Assembly: GCA_963575745.1 (NCBI GenBank)
Contig: CAUYUJ010015027.1
Location: forward strand, 497,796-561,795
Direction of reading: 5' to 3'
Length of the DNA stretch: 64,000 nt
Source: Prorocentrum cordatum
Lineage: Eukaryota; Sar; Dinophyceae; Prorocentrales; Prorocentraceae
The translations under genes and the position numbers were made by a program. This document shows positions 1 to 10,104 of this stretch, piece after piece; positions within the stretch are counted from its first letter, which is position 1, and each line of letters opens with the position of its first letter. The notes below the pieces were generated by a model. It made no database searches and was not told the origin of the DNA. It saw nothing but the letters and a program-made list of their open reading frames with translations.

Positions 1-835
1 CTTCCTGTCATCTCTATCTTCTCTTATTTGGTGGCCTTCGTCCCATCCTGCTACCGTGCCTGGGTTCTAGATCCGAGGCTTTTTTGAAGGTTCGTCGGGA
101 TCTCGTGGGAAGCTTCTCGGGGGCCTCTTGGAGGCAGTTGTGAAGCCTCTAGGGGCCGTTTGGGAGCCTCTTTTTGGCATCTCGGGAGCCTCTTGTGGCC
201 TCTTGGGTGCCTTTTGGGAGCCCCTTGAGGCCTCTCGAGGCCCCCTGGGCTTCCGTGGCGTCTAGGCGGAAGGCTCGAATGGTCGGTTCATGTTCCCCCT
301 CTTGGAGCCGTTTTGGGGCCTTCGTTGGCCGTCTTGGGCGCCTCTTGGGCTGTCTCCAGGCCGTCTTGGAGCCGTCTTTGCGGCCTCGTGCGTTGTCTTG
401 GGGCGGTCTTGGGGGGCTCTTGGGCGTCTTAGAGCATCGGGAGCTCTCAAAGGCGAGAACCTCAAGAACATAGAAAAACCAACGGGAAATCAATGATGTG
501 TGCGTCTTGGGGCCATCTTGGGGGTCCTCTTGAAGCGCTATATGGGCCTCTTGGGGGCCTCTTTGTTTGTCTTTGGGCCACCTTGGGCGTGTAGGAGCTC
601 TCTTGCCTTGGGCAGTGCAGGCGGCATTGGCGGCGGTGCCGCCCCCCCTCCGCCCTCCCCCCGTTCCCCAGCCCCGCACCTTTCCTCGTGCGGCGCGGGA
701 GCGGCCCCGGAAATAAGAAGACCCTCTCCCCCCTTTCCCTGGCAGATCCATCCCGCCAGCCCCCCCCCCCGAGCAGAGCTGAAGCTCAGCTTGCAGCTTT
801 TTTGAACTCACACGCCGGATCGGCGGATTTCGGAG
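1..835. repeat. Degenerate CTTGG(G/A)GCC repeat array, copy 1
   Basis: CTTGG recurs every 9-15 bases in forms such as GCCTCTTGGGGGCC and GCCGTCTTGG, always in this orientation. The array is preceded at about 31-62 by a leader (GTGGCCTTCGTCCCATCCTG...) that recurs at 33679-33714. An internal line at 473-500 (AAAAACCAACGGGAAATCAA) recurs at 33294-33325, so this is a member of a dispersed family. Open frames here on both strands are products of the 3-base-compatible period, not genes. The last 200 bases are GC-rich with no gene. Confidence 0.7.
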
Positions 836-845
836 CCTTCAGGGC

Positions 846-1020
846 CTCTGGGGCCCCCTCTCTGTCCTATCCCCTCCTCTTCATCCTCCTCATCCTCCTC
901 TTCCTCCTCCTCATCCTCCTCCTCTTCCTTCTCTTTCTCCCCCTCCTCGTCACTTGTCCTCCTCCCCCTCCTCCTCCTCCTCTTTCTCCTTCCTCCTCCT
1001 CCTCTTCCTCCTCCTGTAGG
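846..1020. repeat. Pyrimidine (TCC/CTC) tract
   Basis: Almost pure C+T on the + strand, built from CCTCCTC/CTTCCTC steps. No coding content. Confidence 0.85.
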
Positions 1021-1490
1021 GGCGGACGGGGCCGGGCGCCTCAAGTGGCGGAGCCTCTCTGTAGGGGCCGGTGACGGGCGCCCAGGTTGACCGTCGGACG
1101 CGGCGGTTGCTGGCCTGTCTTTCGTCGCCAATGCTGGATCCGCTTTTTTTCTGGCATGGGCCCGTGGGGCTGATGGCCTTGACCTCTCGTCGCCTCTGCT
1201 GGTTTCGTCTCGTTTTGGCCTCTGGGCCGGTTTTCCGCTCGTTGCGGGTCGCCGTTGCCGGGCGTTGCTCGAAAAACTTGAATTTCCGCCGAGCCGTGGG
1301 CTGGTGCGGTGGTGTGGGCTACCTGCCATGGTTCTTGCTGGCCTCTGACGGCAGGAGTCGTAGCGGGCAGTCTGCCAGTAGTTTGTGATGGGATTGGCTC
1401 GGCACCGCTGGAGGATGGCATTGGCTAGCCTCGTGCTCGGCCTGTGCGCCAGGGGGTAAAGACTTGCCCCGCATCATCAGAGTCCTGAGG
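1021..1490. other. GC-rich stretch without a recognisable gene
   Basis: Open frames exist on both strands but have arginine-rich, low-information composition. I see no conserved domain, RNA gene or repeat family. Confidence 0.5.
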
Positions 1491-1493
1491 GTC

Positions 1494-1770
1494 CTCCTCC
1501 TCCTCCTCCTCCTCCTCCTCCTCCTCCTCCTGCTCCTTCTCCTCCTCCTCCTCCTCCTCCTCCTCCTCCTCCTTCTTATCCTCGTCCTCCTCCTCCTCCT
1601 CCTCATCATCCTCCTCCTCCTCCTCCTCCTCGTCCCCCTCCTTATCCTCCTCCTCCTCCTCGTCGTCGTCCTCCTCCTCCTCTTCCACCTCCTCCTCCTC
1701 CTCCTCCTCCTCCTAACACGCCTCCTTCTCCTTCTCCTCCTCCTCATCCACCTCCTCCGCCTCCTTATAA
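1494..1770. repeat. (TCC)n microsatellite, about 275 bp
   Basis: Nearly uninterrupted TCC/CTC triplets with occasional TTC, ATC and GTC variants. Translations give poly-Leu, poly-Glu or poly-Arg and are not treated as genes. Confidence 0.9.
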
Positions 1771-1787
1771 GCAACTTTTCTTCTCCC

Positions 1788-2405
1788 CGTCGCAACCCGA
1801 AGCTTGTCGAAAGGGCGGGCCGGGCGCTTCGCCTGATACTCCTCACCATTAACGGCCTTGCAGCTTAGATACTGGCAGCAGCTTCACAGATGGAGGGCGG
1901 GTGGTTTTCAAAATGTGGTTTTCACCTCTGTGCCGTGCACATTCGTTTTAAATGTGTGCAAGAGCTTCACGGATGGAGGGCGGCCCGTTTTTAACATGTG
2001 GCTTGCCTAAGCGCCGCGCACATTCGTATTAAAGCATTTGCAAGAGCTTCACGGATTGAGGGCAGGTTGCTTTCAACATGTGGCTCTTGCAAGAGCACCG
2101 CGCACATTCGTCTTAAACAACTGCAAGAGTTCTATTGACTCCCATGGCCAACGTGCCAGAATTGCGTGTTGGAAGGACTCAGGATTGTGAGGGAGCAACA
2201 GTTACGTTGATTCGCTGTGTTGAGATCCCAGGAGTGGTGTCCTGTTACGGCTCAGGATCGTCAAGACGAAACAGTCACGTTGACTCGTGGCGCTGGAGTT
2301 CGAGATCGGTGTTTTGGCACGCTTCAGGGTCTTCAAACGGTTCTCTCCCAACAAGACACTTCCCTCATCGGAAACAAGCGGCACGCGTGCTCTGGCTCTT
2401 GCACA
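1788..2405 (+). repeat. Modular repeat cassette, copy 1
   Basis: The order is leader (1788-1850; GTCGAAAGGGCGGGCCGGGC), module A, module B, module C. Module A is an 82-83 bp unit starting near 1875, 1958 and 2040, with the marks GCAAGAGCTTCACGG and CGCACATTCG. Module B is a roughly 73 bp unit at about 2145-2330, with CACGTTGATTCG and TTTTGGCACG. Module C is the CTTCAAACGG region at about 2330-2400. The same order recurs at 9240 and 44423 and partly at 5080, always on this strand. The cassette lies between TCC and GGA microsatellites. Confidence 0.75.
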
Positions 2406-2510
2406 TCTGAGGAGAGAAGGAGGAGGAGGCGCAGGTGGGGGATCGAGGAAACAAGGAGGAGGAGGAGGAGGAGGAGGAGGAGGAGGAGGAGAAGGGGCCG
2501 GTGGGCCAGG
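2406..2510. repeat. (GGA)n microsatellite
   Basis: GGAGGAGGA runs on the + strand, immediately after modular cassette copy 1. It is the opposite orientation to most triplet tracts nearby. Confidence 0.85.
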
Positions 2511-2589
2511 GCGCCCCAGTGCTGAATCAGCGGTTGCCGAGTGGGACCTGCTCGAATGAGTTTTTGTTGCCAGCTGAGGCGCGATAGAT

Positions 2590-3075
2590 TTCCGAGGCTG
2601 GGCCAAGTGGGGAGGCTGGGTCCAGGGACAGGGCCAGCGGGGCGAGGGGGGCTAGGGCAACGACCAGAGGGGTAGGCTGGGTCCAGTGCCAGGACCAGGG
2701 GGGCGAGGGCGGCTGGGGCCAGGTCAGGGAGGGAGGCTGGCTCCAGGGCCAGGACCAGGACTAGGGTGACGATGACGAACGAAATTAATGGGTCCAGCGC
2801 GAGGGGGGCTGGGTCCAGGGCCAAGGCCAGGGGTACGACGACGAGCGAAAAGGAAGGGTCCAGGGAGAGGGGGGCTGGGGCCAGGGCCAGGGGAGGACGC
2901 TGGGTCCAAGGACAGGACCAGGGTGGCGACGACGAGGGGGTCTGGGTCGAGGACAAGGGTGAAGGCTGGGCCGAGGGCCAGGACCAGGGGGACGACGACA
3001 AACGAAAAGAAAGGGTTCGGGGCGAGGGGGGTTGGGGCCAGGGCCAGGAGAGGAGGCTGGGTCCGGGGCCAGGTG
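2590..3075. repeat. GGCCAGGACCAGG minisatellite with ~120-bp higher-order unit
   Basis: Short GGGCCAGGGCCAGGACCAGG-like words alternate with GACGACGACGA-AACGAAAAG segments, giving a longer unit seen near 2765, 2835 and 2990. No gene. Confidence 0.65.
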
Positions 3076-3077
3076 CC

Positions 3078-4615
3078 TTGCCGAAATAAAGCTGTCGGGG
3101 CGGAGGGGCTGCGCTGGCTGGTGGGACCAGCGCCGAGGGGGCGCTCTAGCTGGCGGGCTGGCTGCGCTGGCTGGTGGGGGAGGGATGAGTAGGGCGCGGG
3201 GGCTGCTTCGGCATGGCTGCTTTAGAAGGTGGATGCGGAGGGGGCGCGCTGTGAGGCGCGGGCCGAGGGGCTGCATCGACCGGTGCCGTGCCGAAATAAA
3301 GTCGTCGGAGCTCTAGACACCCTGTGAAAGAGAATAAAGGGTCGGGGCGGAGAGGGCGAGCTGGCTGGTGTGTGGGGGGGGGATGCGGAGGGGGCGTGCG
3401 GGATGTGGGGGGAGGCTGCCGTGCCGAAATGAAAGAATCGGGGCGGAGGGGGCGCGCTGGCTGGTGGGGGGGATACGGAGGGGGCGCGTGGGAGGGGGGG
3501 ACCGTGCCGAAATAAAAAGGTACGGGCGGAGGGGGGGCGCTGGCTGGTGGTGGGGGGGATGCGGAGGGGCGCGTGTGACGTGGGGGAGTGCCGGCCGGAG
3601 TGAAGGGTCGGGGCGCAGGAGGCGCGCTGGCTGGGGGAGGGGCGGGAGGGGGGGGGGGGGCGCGCGGGGGGGGGGGTTGCCGTGCCGAAAAAAAGGGTCG
3701 GGGGGGAGGGGGGGGCGCGCGGGGATGGGGGTGGCGCCGTGCCGAAAAATAAAAGGGTCGGGGTGGAGGGGCGCGCTGGCTGGTGGGTGGAGGGATCCGG
3801 AGGGGGCGCGTGGGATGGGGGGGGGGCCGTCGAAATAAAAGGGTCGGGGCGGAGGGGGCGCGCGGGCGCGCTGGCTGGTGGGCGGGGGATGGTGGCGTGG
3901 GTGGGTGGGGGGGGGCGTGCCGAAATGAAAGGGTCGGGGCGGAGGGGGCGCGCTGGCTGGTGGGTGGGTGGGGGTGCGGAGGGGGCGCGTGGGATGGGGA
4001 AGGGTGCCGTGCCGAAACAAAAGAGTCGGGCGCGCTGGCTGGTGGGTGGGGGATGCGGAGGGGGCGCGCGGGATGGGGTGGCCGTGCCGAAATATAAGGG
4101 TCGGGGCGGAGGGGGCGAGCGGGATTGGGGGGGTGCCATGCCGAAATGAAAGGGTCGGGGCGGAGGGGGCGCGCTGGCTTGTGGGTGGGGGGATGGTAGT
4201 CTGGGTGGGTGGGGAGGGGGGGGGCCGTGCCGAAATAAAAGGGTCGGGGCGGAGGGGGCGCGTTTGCTGGTGGGTGGGGGGATGGTGGTCCTGGTGACGG
4301 GGGGGGGGCGTGCCGAAATGAAAGTGTCGGGGCGGAGGGGGCGCGTGGGATGGGGGGGGGCCGTGCTGAAATGAAAGGGTCGGGGCGGAGGGGGCGCGCT
4401 GGCTGGAGGGTGGGGGGGGGGGGGGCGCGGAGGGGGCGCGTGGGATGGGGGGGGGCGTGCCGAAATGAAAGGGTCGGGGCGGAGGGGGCGCGCTGGCCCG
4501 TGGGTGGGGGGATGGGGGCGCGCTGGGGTCGCGCTGGCTGGTGGAATGGGTGGGCGATGGAGTGGGTGCCGTTCCGAAATATAGTGGTCGGAGCTCTAGA
4601 CACCCTGTGCAAGAT
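3078..4615 (+). repeat. G-rich minisatellite, about 16 units
   Basis: Units of 50-130 bp each begin close to GTGCCGAAATAAAAGGG and continue through GTCGGGGCGGAGGGGGCGCG and CTGGCTGGTGGGTGGGG. Unit starts are seen near 3078, 3291, 3421, 3508, 3741, 3829, 3920, 4012, 4087, 4141, 4230, 4313, 4363, 4460 and 4573. The main block is bracketed by direct copies of GGAGCTCTAGACACCCTGTG at about 3306 and 4591. Strand asymmetry is extreme (G-rich on +), with many runs of four or more G. Proline-rich open frames on the other strand are artefacts. Confidence 0.8.
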
Positions 4616-4633
4616 GATAAACCCTCGCGGGGG

Positions 4634-4845
4634 CCTATGAAGAGAGAGCTCGGAGGGAGGGTTTATTCCAACATCGTTGATGAGTCTTGGGTTTCCACTG
4701 GTCCTCCTCTTCTCCTCCTCCTCTCCTCCTCCTCCTCCTCCTCCTCCTTCTCCTCCTCCTCCTCCTCCTCTTGCTCCTCATCCTCCTCCTGCTCCTCCTC
4801 AACCTCCTCCTCCTCCTCCTCCTCCTCCTCCTCCTCCCCACGCCC
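4634..4845 (+). repeat. Module D of the modular cassette plus (TCC)n
   Basis: At 4634-4700 the text GGAGGGAGGGTTTATTCCAA, then CATCGTTGATGAGTCTTGGG, runs into a (TCC)n tract to about 4845. The same module D precedes (TCC)n at 5240 and a TCC-rich stretch at 10918. Confidence 0.7.
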
Positions 4846-5079
4846 TCTAACTGATACCTCCTTCCTGTTTCTGACGCGGCTGGCTCCGAACCCCCTGGGA
4901 AACTACCGTGGCGGTGACCTCTCACAGAGGGAGGGGTGCTGTGCATTCGCCCCCGCATCCCGCCCGCGCTCGTTGGCAGACGCCGCCCTGGTTCTACTCG
5001 AGCGTTGCGCAATGGGGGGCGATACGAGAGGGGGGAGGGAGCGAGGTTTGTAGGGCAGGGGCCCCGAAGGTGCACGAAA
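4846..5079. other. Unassigned spacer
   Basis: GC-rich sequence between two module-D/TCC blocks. I see no gene, RNA or known repeat in it. Confidence 0.4.
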
Positions 5080-5345
5080 GGATGGCGTTCTGGCACGATT
5101 CCAGATCGTCAGGACGCAGCAGCCAGTTTGATCCGTGGCGTGGAATTCCCGCGGACAATGTGTTGGCATGCTTCAAGGTGTTCAAACGGTTGTCTTCCAA
5201 CGAGACAGTTCCCTCAATGGAAATGAGCCGTTGTAGAGGGAGCTTGGAGGGAGGGATAATTCCAACATCGTTGATGAGTCTTGGGTTTCCACTGGTCCTC
5301 CTCCTCCTCCTCCTCCTCCTCCTCCTCCTCCTCCTCCGCCTCCCC
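5080..5345 (+). repeat. Modular repeat cassette, copy 2 (B-C-D) plus (TCC)n
   Basis: A shortened cassette without leader or module A. Module B starts near 5086 (GTTCTGGCACGATTCCAG), module C lies near 5170-5225 (GTTCAAACGGTTGTCTTCC), and module D at 5240-5300 runs directly into (TCC)n at about 5295-5345. Its order agrees with the other copies. Confidence 0.7.
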
Positions 5346-5632
5346 CCCCTCTTCGACGGATGGAGCCTTGCTCAATTGCAGAGTTGAGCTCTCGCTTGTC
5401 ACTTATCTTGAGTTTCTCATCCAACATAGCTAAGCGGAAGGTCGCAGGGCAGTTTCCCCATCTCCGCCTCCCAAGCCTCGTCCGTTGCCCTCCCCATGCG
5501 GTCAGCAGCGTTTCCCCCCCTCACCCTCCACAGCCGCTGCTGTGCACGGCCCGGCGCAGCCACCGCTCCACTGCGCATTTCACCCACTACTACACTGCAC
5601 GTTTGCAGCCCGTAGTCGGGCCTCCCACCCAG

Positions 5633-6910
5633 ATGGCGCCTCTCACGCTGCCCACGGCGGTTGCGCTGGCCGTGCTGCGCCCCGCCGCGTCGCTCGCCTC
5701 CGACGGATCTAGGCTCAGGGCCCCCTCCTTCAAGCAGTACATCAAGCTGCACGGGCGAGACTACGGCGAGCCCGGGAGCAAGGAGTACAGGATGCGCGCC
5801 GCGAATTACGTGCCCGTCGCCGAGGCCATCGACAGCCACAACGACGACCCCTCGCGGACCTGGACGGCCAGCGTGAACAAGTGGTCCGATTTCACGCAGG
5901 AGGAGCGCAAGGAGCTTTACGGCTGGCAGCACGACTATTCCGGCTCAGTTGGCGGTGGCCAGGTGGCTGGCGCTTCAGCGCTGAACTTGGCGGCGCGAGC
6001 GCAGACGAAGCTCCCCGCGTCATTTTCCTGGGGCCACCTGACCACGATGCAGTCAGTCAAGGAGCAGGGCTCCTGTGGGTCGTGCTGGGCAGCCTCCGCG
6101 GTGAAGGTTCTGGAGGCCCACTACGAGATATACAAGAAGAAGGCCAAGAACTTCTCTGTGCAGCACCTCGTGTCGTGCGCCGAAAACACACAGCAATGCG
6201 GCGGCACGGGGGGGTGCGACGGTGCCACTTCGGACGTCGCATTCGAGTACATCATGCAGCACGGCATCCTCACAGAGGAGCAGTACCCCTACGCGGAGAA
6301 GAGCGAGGCGTGCCCAAGCGGCCTGTTGGCCGAGTCGACGCGGGCGGTTGACCTAGGCATGCTTGGTTGGGAGCGCCTCCCAGCGAATCTGTACGCACCC
6401 CTGAAGCACACCCTTGTGGAGCTTGGGCCAGTGGTCGTGTCGGTGGCCGCCGACAGTGGTGTCAATGGTTTCGGCATCGAGGTCTACGAAAGTGGCATCT
6501 ACAACAGCTGCAATCGGAACCCGGTTTTGAACCACGCAATGGTCCTGTACGGCTACGGCCAGACGTTGCAGGTGTCAGGGCCCGTCGATTATTGGCAGTT
6601 GCAGAACTCTTGGGGGAAGAGTTGGGGCGAGGGCGGCACCATGCGCATGCTGAGAAAAGGCGAGAACGCCGCATGGGGGGAGGAGTTCTACTGCGGCGTC
6701 GACCACGACCCCCTCAAGGGGCCTGGATGCCCAGGCGGCCCCGCGTCCATCACGGTGTGCGGAACCTGCGGGATCCTCTACAAGGCCACGTATCCCGTCC
6801 TGCAGTGGAGGCCACCAGCGCCCTGGCAGCAGAAGGAAGCCGCCGCCCCAGAGCCCACGGCGGCCCAGCCAGACAAGACGAAGCGCAAGTTCATAATCAA
6901 AGACATCTGA
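5633..6910 (+). CDS. Papain-family (C1A) cysteine protease precursor
   Basis: A 425-residue intronless gene for a cathepsin-L/papain-type cysteine endopeptidase. The ATG at 5633 was chosen because it opens a hydrophobic signal-peptide-like N-terminus (residues 1-23), although the frame is open further upstream. An I29-type inhibitory propeptide follows (about 31-97, with VNKWSDFTQEE at 81-91). The mature domain begins near 125. Oxyanion-hole Gln145 and nucleophile Cys151 lie in KEQGSCGSCWA, His301 in VLNHAMVLYGYG, and Asn325 in QNSWGKSWGEGG. All four catalytic positions are present, so the enzyme should be active after propeptide removal in a lysosome/vacuole-like compartment. Beyond the usual end of the fold lies a tail of about 65 residues that is Cys-, Pro- and Lys-rich, ending in a basic patch near TKRKF. 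The upstream 200 bases are pyrimidine-rich, and no splice sites are needed. The family call is firm; substrate and localisation are not known. Confidence 0.93.
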   Translation: MAPLTLPTAVALAVLRPAASLASDGSRLRAPSFKQYIKLHGRDYGEPGSKEYRMRAANYVPVAEAIDSHNDDPSRTWTASVNKWSDFTQEERKELYGWQHDYSGSVGGGQVAGASALNLAARAQTKLPASFSWGHLTTMQSVKEQGSCGSCWAASAVKVLEAHYEIYKKKAKNFSVQHLVSCAENTQQCGGTGGCDGATSDVAFEYIMQHGILTEEQYPYAEKSEACPSGLLAESTRAVDLGMLGWERLPANLYAPLKHTLVELGPVVVSVAADSGVNGFGIEVYESGIYNSCNRNPVLNHAMVLYGYGQTLQVSGPVDYWQLQNSWGKSWGEGGTMRMLRKGENAAWGEEFYCGVDHDPLKGPGCPGGPASITVCGTCGILYKATYPVLQWRPPAPWQQKEAAAPEPTAAQPDKTKRKFIIKDI

Positions 6911-7003
6911 GCCCCCGCGCCACATTGAGCGGATGCGGAGAAACGGCCACGACGGCGAGGACGACGATTACGACAACGACGAAGTCGACCGATGATGTAG
7001 CCA

Positions 7004-7193
7004 GGGCAACGTTCGGGGGGATTGGCTCAGGGGTGGATGCATCGACCCCCGATCGCCCATTGATCGCCCACACTGCCAAGGAGCGTGCGGATTCGCTACG
7101 CATCGGGGGCCCATTGCCGATCTATCTGCGATGGACCGGCGATTCCAGCTCGATGATTCCACCCCTGAGCCGGTCTCCACCCAAACATTGCCC
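7004..7193. mobile_element. Short non-coding element with terminal inverted repeats (TIR element E, copy 1)
   Basis: The left end GGGCAACGTTCGGGGGGA..GGCTCAGGGGTGG (7004-7037) is mirrored by the complement of the right end (CCACCCCTGAGCC...CATTGCCC, 7160-7193). The interior contains CATCGACCCCCGATCGCCCA. Related copies lie at 35338-35477 and 45114-45319. Size and structure resemble a MITE. I could not see an unambiguous target-site duplication. Confidence 0.6.
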
Positions 7194-7220
7194 CCCAGTT
7201 CCGGCCGTGACGTGCAACAT

Positions 7221-8420
7221 TGCAAAAACACGCGACGGCCGTTGTTGTTCCAGGATCTCGGCTTCGTGTGTTCTCGGGTCTTAAGCTCTGGGGTCCGCGG
7301 TGGCCACGCTTGGGTTCGTTTCGGTATTCTCGTCGGGGCGCTCTCTGGGACAGGCCCACGGGTCCAGCTTGAGGACCAGGGCGTTCTGTTTGCCTTGTCT
7401 GCTGGGGTGACCGCGGGGGTTTCTAATCTGGCAGGGGGGTTACAAGTGGATGCTAAGGTGGCTTATTATCTGGCGTAAACCAGCCTACCAATTGGCTACA
7501 GGTGCTCTGGGTGGCTTGAGTCGATTCGACAACTCCGCTAAGTGGGCGCAGCCCACTTTGTCCAGATCCTAAGCCACCTAGGGCATCTAGAAGCTATGTC
7601 AGGCCATGTGCAAGCCTCCTCAGCATCCCACGTATAGCCCCCTAGCCACTAAGCAAGCTCCGCGGTCATCCAAGTGGGCGTCCAGCGGCGGCGGCGGCCT
7701 CCGGCCGAGGCACTCGGGTCTGGCGGCCTGCTGGAGCTGGTGCGGCGTGCGGCGCGGAGCGAGGGGCGCGGGCTGGCGCAGGAGAGCGGGGCCTCCTCGC
7801 CGCCAACGCCTCTCGTGCCGCGGCCGTCGCCGCCGCGGCCGTCGCCGCTTCGCCGCGCGGCCTGGTCGTCGTCGTCATCGTCGTCGTCGTTGTCGTCGTC
7901 GACGCCGTCGTCGTCGTCGCCGATCGTTGGCCGCAGCCGCGGCTGCCGCGGACTTGCCAGCCCTCCCCGTCTCATGATATTTCGCATGCTGCTCCTCACC
8001 CACTTCATCGATTCCTCGTCTTGCTCTTCTTCCTCCTGCTCTTGGCTCCCCCTTCATCCGACGTCCCTCGTCATCCATCTCCCCTCCTCTCTTCCTGCTC
8101 CCCTCACCCACTTCCCCCTGCCCCGCTACTTGGATTCTACTCGTGGCCGTCGTCGTCGCCGTCGTCGCCGCCCGTGCCGTCGCCGATGTCGCCATGAAGG
8201 ACCCCGCGTGTTCCCCATCGTCCCCATCGTCGCCGCATCGCCGCCGCATCGCCGCCGCCTGCGGCGGCGGAGCGAGGGGCGCGAGCGCTGGCATGGGTGC
8301 GTCCGCGCGTACCGCTGCCGCCGCCGCTGCCTCAGACTTCCAGGTGTCGCCAAAAGAAAACCGCGACCGCTGGTTGTTGCTCCTCCATGGCGGCCGTGAC
8401 AGGCCTCCTGGGTCCTTCTC
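7221..8420. other. No gene; GTC/GCC triplet-rich low-complexity sequence
   Basis: 7221-7660 shows no recognisable feature. From about 7670 to 8300 the sequence is dominated by CGTCGT, CGCCGC and CTCCTC triplets, for example GTCGTCGTCATCGTCGTCG near 7865-7920. Serine- and arginine-rich open frames on both strands reflect this composition. Confidence 0.6.
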
Positions 8421-9139
8421 GTCGCCACCGCCCGCCAAACTCTGGCCAGGACAGATCCCTGGACAGGCCCAGGGGTCGACTTGAAAGGTCTGGGGCCCAG
8501 ACCTCGGGGGTCAACTCGAGGCGGCCAGTGTTCCCTAAGGCCTGGCCTCTGGAGGCCCACTTCGCACCCCAGGACCCTCAAAAGAACGACGCTGGGGATG
8601 GGATCGAGAGTTGCGCGGCCTCCGCTCTTCGACAAAAAAGCTACGTTTGAGAACATCGGGGACCGAGACGCAACCGCAACGTTGCTCAGCCTGTGCGTCC
8701 CAGGTCACCCCCACAGGGGCGCGAAAGCGATCGAGCTTGGCGTTTCACGGTCCCCTTCGCCCCGGACCTATTTGCCTCGGACCGCTTCGCCCCAGACCGC
8801 CCCGCCCCGCCCGCCGGACCGCCCGTTAGGGTCTTCCCGCCCAGCCGCTTGCTTGCACTGCCGCCCGCCCGCTCCACTGTCGTGCCCGCCCGACCCGCCG
8901 TCTGGGTCCGACTGCCCGACTGGCATGTCAGGGTCCGACTGTTGCGGGCCCGCCGACGACGCGGTCCGCCGGCGAAGCGGTCTCGCGCCCCCCAAGGGTG
9001 CCGCGCGAGGGTGTGAAGACAGTCGAGGTTCGCATTTCGCAAAGCGCGAGGCACGATGATGCGATGACAGGCTGGACAGATGTTTGCGAGATTCGCCTCG
9101 AGCCGGTGGGCGACAGACCAGAGTCGCTCGGTCCTCCCC
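8421..9139. other. No recognisable gene
   Basis: GC-rich, with short CCGCCCGCC-type steps at 8790-8960. Open frames on both strands lack conserved motifs. Confidence 0.45.
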
Positions 9140-9200
9140 AGGCTCCTCCTCCTCCTCCATTCAATCCTCCTCCTTCTCCTCCTTCTCCTACCTGTTCTTC
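9140..9200. repeat. Short TCC-rich tract
   Basis: CTCCTCCTCCTCC and CTCCTTCTCCTCC steps immediately 5' of the longest modular cassette. The same arrangement is seen upstream of cassette copy 1. Confidence 0.75.
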
Positions 9201-9239
9201 CACCCCTTTTCCTTATACATAACTCTTCCCTGTCCTACC

Positions 9240-10075
9240 CCGAGACGTGTCGGTAGGGCGGGCCGGGAGTTCCGCTTGAGACTTCTACACCGTGTACGTA
9301 TGCTTGAGCATAAAATCTGCGACAGGTTCACGGATTCGAGGGCGGTTCTTTTTCAACATGTGGTTCTCGCCTTAGCGCCGCGCATATTCGTTTGAAAAGT
9401 TTGCAAGTGTCTCACGGATGAAAGGGGGGTCGTTTCCAAATGGTGGTTCTCTCTCCAGCGTTGTTCACATTCGTTTTTAAAGTTTGTAAGGCCTTCGCGG
9501 ATGGAGGACGGGCCGTTTGTGCCTCCTGTTTTGAGCGCCGTGCACGTTCGTCTTAAACGTTTGCATGAGTTTCACGGGTGAAGGGTGTCTCTTTTTCAAA
9601 ATGTGGTTCTCACCCCAGCGCCGCGCATATTCGGATTAAAATTCGGCGGAGCTTCACAGACAGAGGGCGGGTGGTCTTCAAAATGCGGTTCTCGCTTTAG
9701 CGACACGTGCAATTCTTTCAACAGCTTGCAAGAGCTTCACGGATAGATGGCGGCCCGCATTCAAAATGTATTGGTCGCCTTAGCGCCGTGCACATTCGTC
9801 TTGGAAGCCTGCAAGGGCTTCACGGATTAATCTGGTTGACGTTACAGGAATGGTTTTCTTGCGCGGTCTACGATTGTCAGGGTGCAGCAGTCACGTTGAT
9901 TCGCGGTGTTGAAGTCCCAGGAATCGTTGTTTCTTGGCACGATGCAGGGTCGTCAGGACGCAACAGTAAATTTGATTCGCGGCGTTAGCGTCCAAGGAGT
10001 GGTGTTTTGGCCCGATTGGGGTTTATCGGACGTTTGTCTTCCAACGGCGCACTGCCAGCAGTGGATATTATTGCG
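9240..10075 (+). repeat. Modular repeat cassette, copy 3 (longest)
   Basis: Leader at 9240-9315 (GGTAGGGCGGGCCGGGAG). Six full module-A units plus one partial unit lie between about 9316 and 9835, with a period near 82 bp and the marks TTCACGGAT..GGGCGG, TTCAAAATGTGGTTCTC and GCGCCGCGCA. Module B units of 73-79 bp begin near 9850, 9930 and 10003. Module C (CGGACGTTTGTCTTCCAACGG) is at about 10028-10060. Module D of this cassette appears to be separated from C by the 225-bp array and is found at 10918. Confidence 0.75.
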
Positions 10076-10104
10076 CGGGCCTTACGGCCTGTGCCGCCGA
10101 CCCT

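Noticed and set aside
3280-4580. Repeated AATAAA-like words as polyadenylation signals
   Set aside because: They are part of the minisatellite unit and do not follow genes.
3146-4612. A 488-residue proline-rich frame on the - strand
   Set aside because: It is a translation of the G-rich minisatellite; several overlapping frames are equally long and none has a domain.
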